A stretch of DNA of 40,407 bases from Nitrospirota bacterium (GTDB lineage: Bacteria > Nitrospirota > Leptospirillia > Leptospirillales > Leptospirillaceae), in the NCBI GenBank assembly GCA_021826965.1, contig JAKAYA010000016.1, forward strand, positions 1 through 40,407, in the 5' to 3' direction. A program made the position numbers and the translations under genes. Below, in pieces: positions 38,292 through 40,407 of the stretch; position 1 is the stretch's first letter, and every line of letters starts with the position of its first letter. A model generated the notes under the pieces. That model was not told the origin of the DNA, ran no database searches, and saw only the letters and a list, made by a program, of their open reading frames with translations.

Positions 38292-39041
38292 ATGGATCAT
38301 GATCTTCAGCATATTCAGCCAGACAGGTCCCCGGACGGGACCGGATCCGCCTGGATTCGGTCCTTTCTGGATCCTTATATGACCCAACTACATCACAGTC
38401 CGGGGCTTTTGTTGATCGGCCTGATGGTGGTGGCGGGACTTCTCGGGACTGCCGGGTGCCCGTTCACCATCCCGACACTTCTGGGGGTTGCCGGAGTGGC
38501 CGGAGAGGCCTCGGCGGACGAAAGAAGGAAAGGCATTCTTCTGGGTGTATCTTTTTCGGGTGGCATGTGGCTGGGGATGATCGTACTGGGAGGCATGGCA
38601 GGGAAAGCGTCAGCCTTTCTCGCCGGTCCTGTCCGGGGACTCTGGGGCCTCCTGATGGTCGGTCTGGCGGTCTTTCTGGGGATCTGGATCCTGCGGGACC
38701 GTCCGTCCGGTCTTGGGACTCTTTCCGGCCAACTGGTCCGGAAAGGTCTTCCCGGCGCCTTTTTCGTTGGCCTCCTTTACAGTCTGGGACCGCCCCTTGT
38801 TTCCCTCCTGTTCATTTTCGGACTGGGATTCGCTCCGATGACGCCAGCTTTCGGCGCCTTTCTGGGATTTTCTTTCGGTCTGGGGAGAAGCCTTCCGTTT
38901 CTGTTCGCCGCACTGGCGGTGAGTCCGCTCTCCCGGGCTTCCTGCCGCATGGGCGAGAACCGCTGGATGCGTTATGCGGGCGCTTCAGCCCTGTTTCTTG
39001 TCGCCGCTTACTATCTCTATCTCTCAAAACCCTTTTTATAA
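38292..39041 (+). CDS. CcdA/DsbD-like inner-membrane protein
   Basis: About 249 residues with six predicted membrane helices. The first helix region reads GLLGTAGCPFTIPTLLGVAG, resembling the start of the CcdA/DsbD thiol-disulfide membrane domain, although only one cysteine is present there, and GLLYSLGPPLVSLLFIFGLG lies in the second half. The missing second cysteine leaves the redox activity in doubt; a transporter-type relative is possible. The ATG at 38292 has GGAGG nine bases upstream and is preferred over the ATG at 38379, which has none. The gene is divergent from the MBL operon and followed by a SHOCT protein. Confidence 0.6.
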   Translation: MDHDLQHIQPDRSPDGTGSAWIRSFLDPYMTQLHHSPGLLLIGLMVVAGLLGTAGCPFTIPTLLGVAGVAGEASADERRKGILLGVSFSGGMWLGMIVLGGMAGKASAFLAGPVRGLWGLLMVGLAVFLGIWILRDRPSGLGTLSGQLVRKGLPGAFFVGLLYSLGPPLVSLLFIFGLGFAPMTPAFGAFLGFSFGLGRSLPFLFAALAVSPLSRASCRMGENRWMRYAGASALFLVAAYYLYLSKPFL

Positions 39042-39062
39042 TGACGAGATGAGATGCAGAGA

Positions 39063-39100
39063 CCCGGCCTGTCCGTTTCGGGGGAAACGTTCAGGCCGGG
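39063..39100 (+). promoter_or_regulatory. Large hairpin between the CcdA-like and SHOCT genes
   Basis: CCCGGCCTG pairs with CAGGCCGGG, and CGTTTC with GAAACG inside it, giving a stable 38-base hairpin with a short G-rich loop. There is no T-run. It may stabilise the transcript or lower read-through into the next gene. Confidence 0.5.
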
Positions 39101-39132
39101 GTGGGGGATCTTCGATTAAGGAGAACAACACG

Positions 39133-39384
39133 ATGGGATGGGTAAACGGGATGGGAGTTGGAATCGCCTGGATGTGGATCTTTCCAGTCCTTTTTCTGAC
39201 CGGCCTCGCTCTTTTTCTGGGAATGGCCCTCAGAGGATGGGGGAGGCTTTTCCAGGGATTTCCGGAGTCCCCGGATCGCAAAGCGATTCCGGAAGAAACA
39301 TCGAAAGAGATTCTGGATCGCCGCTACTCAAAAGGAGAGATCACGCGGGAACAGTATCTCCAGATGCGGAAGGATATGGAATAG
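39133..39384 (+). CDS. Small SHOCT-domain membrane protein
   Basis: An 83-residue protein. Residues 9-33 form one membrane helix (IAWMWIFPVLFLTGLALFLG). The carboxy end is a SHOCT domain, ILDRRYSKGEITREQYLQMR, a short helical motif found at the tails of many membrane proteins. The ATG at 39133 follows AAGGAGA at a good spacing; longer frames are rejected. It is probably co-transcribed with the CcdA-like gene upstream. Its function is unknown. Confidence 0.83.
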   Translation: MGWVNGMGVGIAWMWIFPVLFLTGLALFLGMALRGWGRLFQGFPESPDRKAIPEETSKEILDRRYSKGEITREQYLQMRKDME

Positions 39385-39750
39385 GATCCTCCTTCCCGAC
39401 ATGGGTCATCCGGGAGGTGCGCATCAGCCGTCTTGGGGTAACCCATTTTCCCGGTTGCGTCTTCCGGAGAGATTTTCGGAGACGAACAGGTTGTGCTGAC
39501 ACGACGCTGACGGGCATTTTCTCTCCAAATGAGGTGAGAGTCCCTGGATATTTACAGATCATGATTCTTGTCTCCAGCGCGTTGAGCACACTCGAAGGAG
39601 GCAGGGACGGATCGTTTGGGCCTGGCTGAATCGGGGAGAATCTCTGAGGAGGAAAATACATCGGGGAGGAGAATCGTCAGATCTCTGCATGAATCCCGAT
39701 CTCCTGTGTTCAGGGGATCGGGAAGACGTTGAATATTCGGGAACCGTCCA
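39385..39750. other. About 365 bases without a supported gene
   Basis: Open frames on either strand lack ribosome-binding sites and recognisable content. The gap separates the SHOCT gene from the vapC remnant. Confidence 0.4.
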
Positions 39751-39878
39751 CTAATCCGACCGTTCGTCCAGGGTCCAAGGATTCAGGACCCGCGCTCCAC
39801 AGGCGGCCAGGTCCGGAACATTTCTCGTGACAACAACCAGATCGTAAACAACCCCGGCCTGAAGGTCGGAGCTTTTCC
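39751..39878 (-). pseudogene. vapC PIN-domain toxin remnant (carboxy-terminal end)
   Basis: The minus-strand frame reads SSDLQAGVVYDLVVVTRNVP and then DLAACGARVLNPWTL to a TAG at 39751-39753. The VVTRNVPDL and GARVLNPW pattern is the end of VapC PIN-domain ribonucleases, which cut RNA in type II toxin-antitoxin pairs. Everything before about 42 residues is missing, cut off where the tnpB element begins, so the toxin is dead here. Its antitoxin partner, vapB, is not seen. Confidence 0.7.
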
Positions 39879-40295
39879 CTAACCCGCCTTGCGGCGGGCT
39901 GAGAACTCAGGCCGGTTTACGGCGACCTTTGCGATGTTTCGGGCGGCGACATGGTCCGCGAGGGCGGAATAATCGCAGGCAATACAGGAGAATCGGTCCT
40001 GGGATTTCCGGTTCTTTTTGTCCACACAGCCGCATTCCGGACACGTCCGGGACGTGTCCCGGGGATCGACGACAAAGAGTGCGACGCCCTCCATCCGGGA
40101 CTTGTAGGACACAAAGGAGCGGAGTTGATCGAAGGACCAGTTGTGCAACCTGTTTCGTTGGCTTTTTCGGGCCGTAACCCCGTCCCGGATGCCGGAGAGA
40201 TCCTCGACGGCGATGCCGGAACGGGTGCGTTTGGCCTTCGAAACAAGGTGTTTGGAGATGTTGTGGTTGACCCACGTCTGACCTAAGAACCGCGA
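39879..40295 (-). pseudogene. TnpB (IS200/IS605 family) carboxy-terminal part
   Basis: About 138 codons of an IS200/IS605 TnpB, an RNA-guided nuclease and ancestor of Cas12. From the upstream end it reads SRFLGQTWVNHNISKHLV, then IAVEDLSGIRD, which holds the RuvC-II Glu. The zinc ribbon is CPEC with CIAC, and ADHVAARNIA holds the RuvC-III Asp, although the usual Asn nearby is Val. The amino-terminal half with RuvC-I is absent: upstream, towards the right edge of the window, the frame stays open but loses TnpB character near 40295. The fragment sits against the vapC remnant. It is probably inactive unless a frameshift restores more. Confidence 0.75.
39882..39901. repeat. Hairpin at the right end of the tnpB element
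   Basis: AACCCGCC and GGCGGGCT form a stem around TTGC, overlapping the last codons of tnpB. IS200/IS605-type elements carry such imperfect palindromes near their ends, and the guide RNA of TnpB ends in this area. Confidence 0.45.
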
Positions 40296-40407
40296 TTGAG
40301 GGATGGAAAACGGGATAGAAAAACAAGAAGCCCCTTGTCGTTTCTGGTAAAATGGCAGGTGTCCAGACCAACCATTGACCCACCCGATAGGGTGAACGAA
40401 AGGGGCG
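40296..40407. other. Right-edge sequence of unknown origin
   Basis: The last 112 bases contain no supported gene. The minus-strand frame continuing from tnpB is open but unlike TnpB. A short inverted repeat, CACCCGATAGGGTG, lies near 40380-40393. It may be another mobile-element end. Confidence 0.35.

Noticed and set aside
39907-40383. Minus-strand frame of 158 codons at the right edge
   Set aside because: It is out of frame with the recognisable TnpB sequence and reads as a shadow.

Overview
The window is a bacterial chromosome segment of moderately high GC. Its core genes and protein style suggest an acidophilic Leptospirillum-like member of the Nitrospirota. That assignment is an inference from gene content and familiarity; no 16S or database search was possible.

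Region 1 (1 to 13,270, minus strand) begins with the amino-terminal end of a DNA methyltransferase that runs off the left edge, lying just past the 3' end of the tmRNA gene ssrA. Then, read from right to left, come dnaA, dnaN, gyrB, gyrA, a TPR lipoprotein, queE, queC, pepA, smpB and ssrA. They cover replication initiation, supercoiling, queuosine precursor synthesis, aminopeptidase activity and trans-translation. recF is absent between dnaN and gyrB.

Region 2 (13,271 to 13,804) is a 534-base gap with DnaA-box-like sites and an AT-rich stretch. Genes point away from it on both sides, so it is a good oriC candidate. It also carries a strong sigma70-type promoter facing ilvB.

Region 3 (13,805 to 23,708, plus strand) is one long co-directional run: ilvB, ilvH, ilvC, psd, pssA, leuA, leuB, asd, nadA and a DUF2905 membrane protein. 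It joins branched-chain amino acid synthesis to phosphatidylethanolamine synthesis, the aspartate pathway and NAD synthesis.

Region 4 (23,675 to 28,220) holds mixed genes: a hypothetical protein, a CO dehydrogenase beta-subunit-family protein, a VOC/glyoxalase protein, and a three-gene minus-strand envelope operon (TPR lipoprotein, outer-membrane beta-barrel protein, anchored membrane protein).

Region 5 (28,221 to 40,407) is accessory and scarred. It contains a decayed IS21-type istA, an antisense hsp20 pseudogene, a CBS-domain operon, an 852-base near-identical direct repeat flanking a GSU2403-type nucleotidyltransferase cassette, an intact outer-membrane protein gene, an MFS / ArsR / persulfide-dioxygenase-like operon divergent from a CcdA/DsbD-like membrane protein and a SHOCT protein, a vapC remnant, and the 3' part of a tnpB (IS200/IS605 family) at the right edge. 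The nucleotidyltransferase cassette with its flanking duplication and palindromic promoter is the most unusual structure here.
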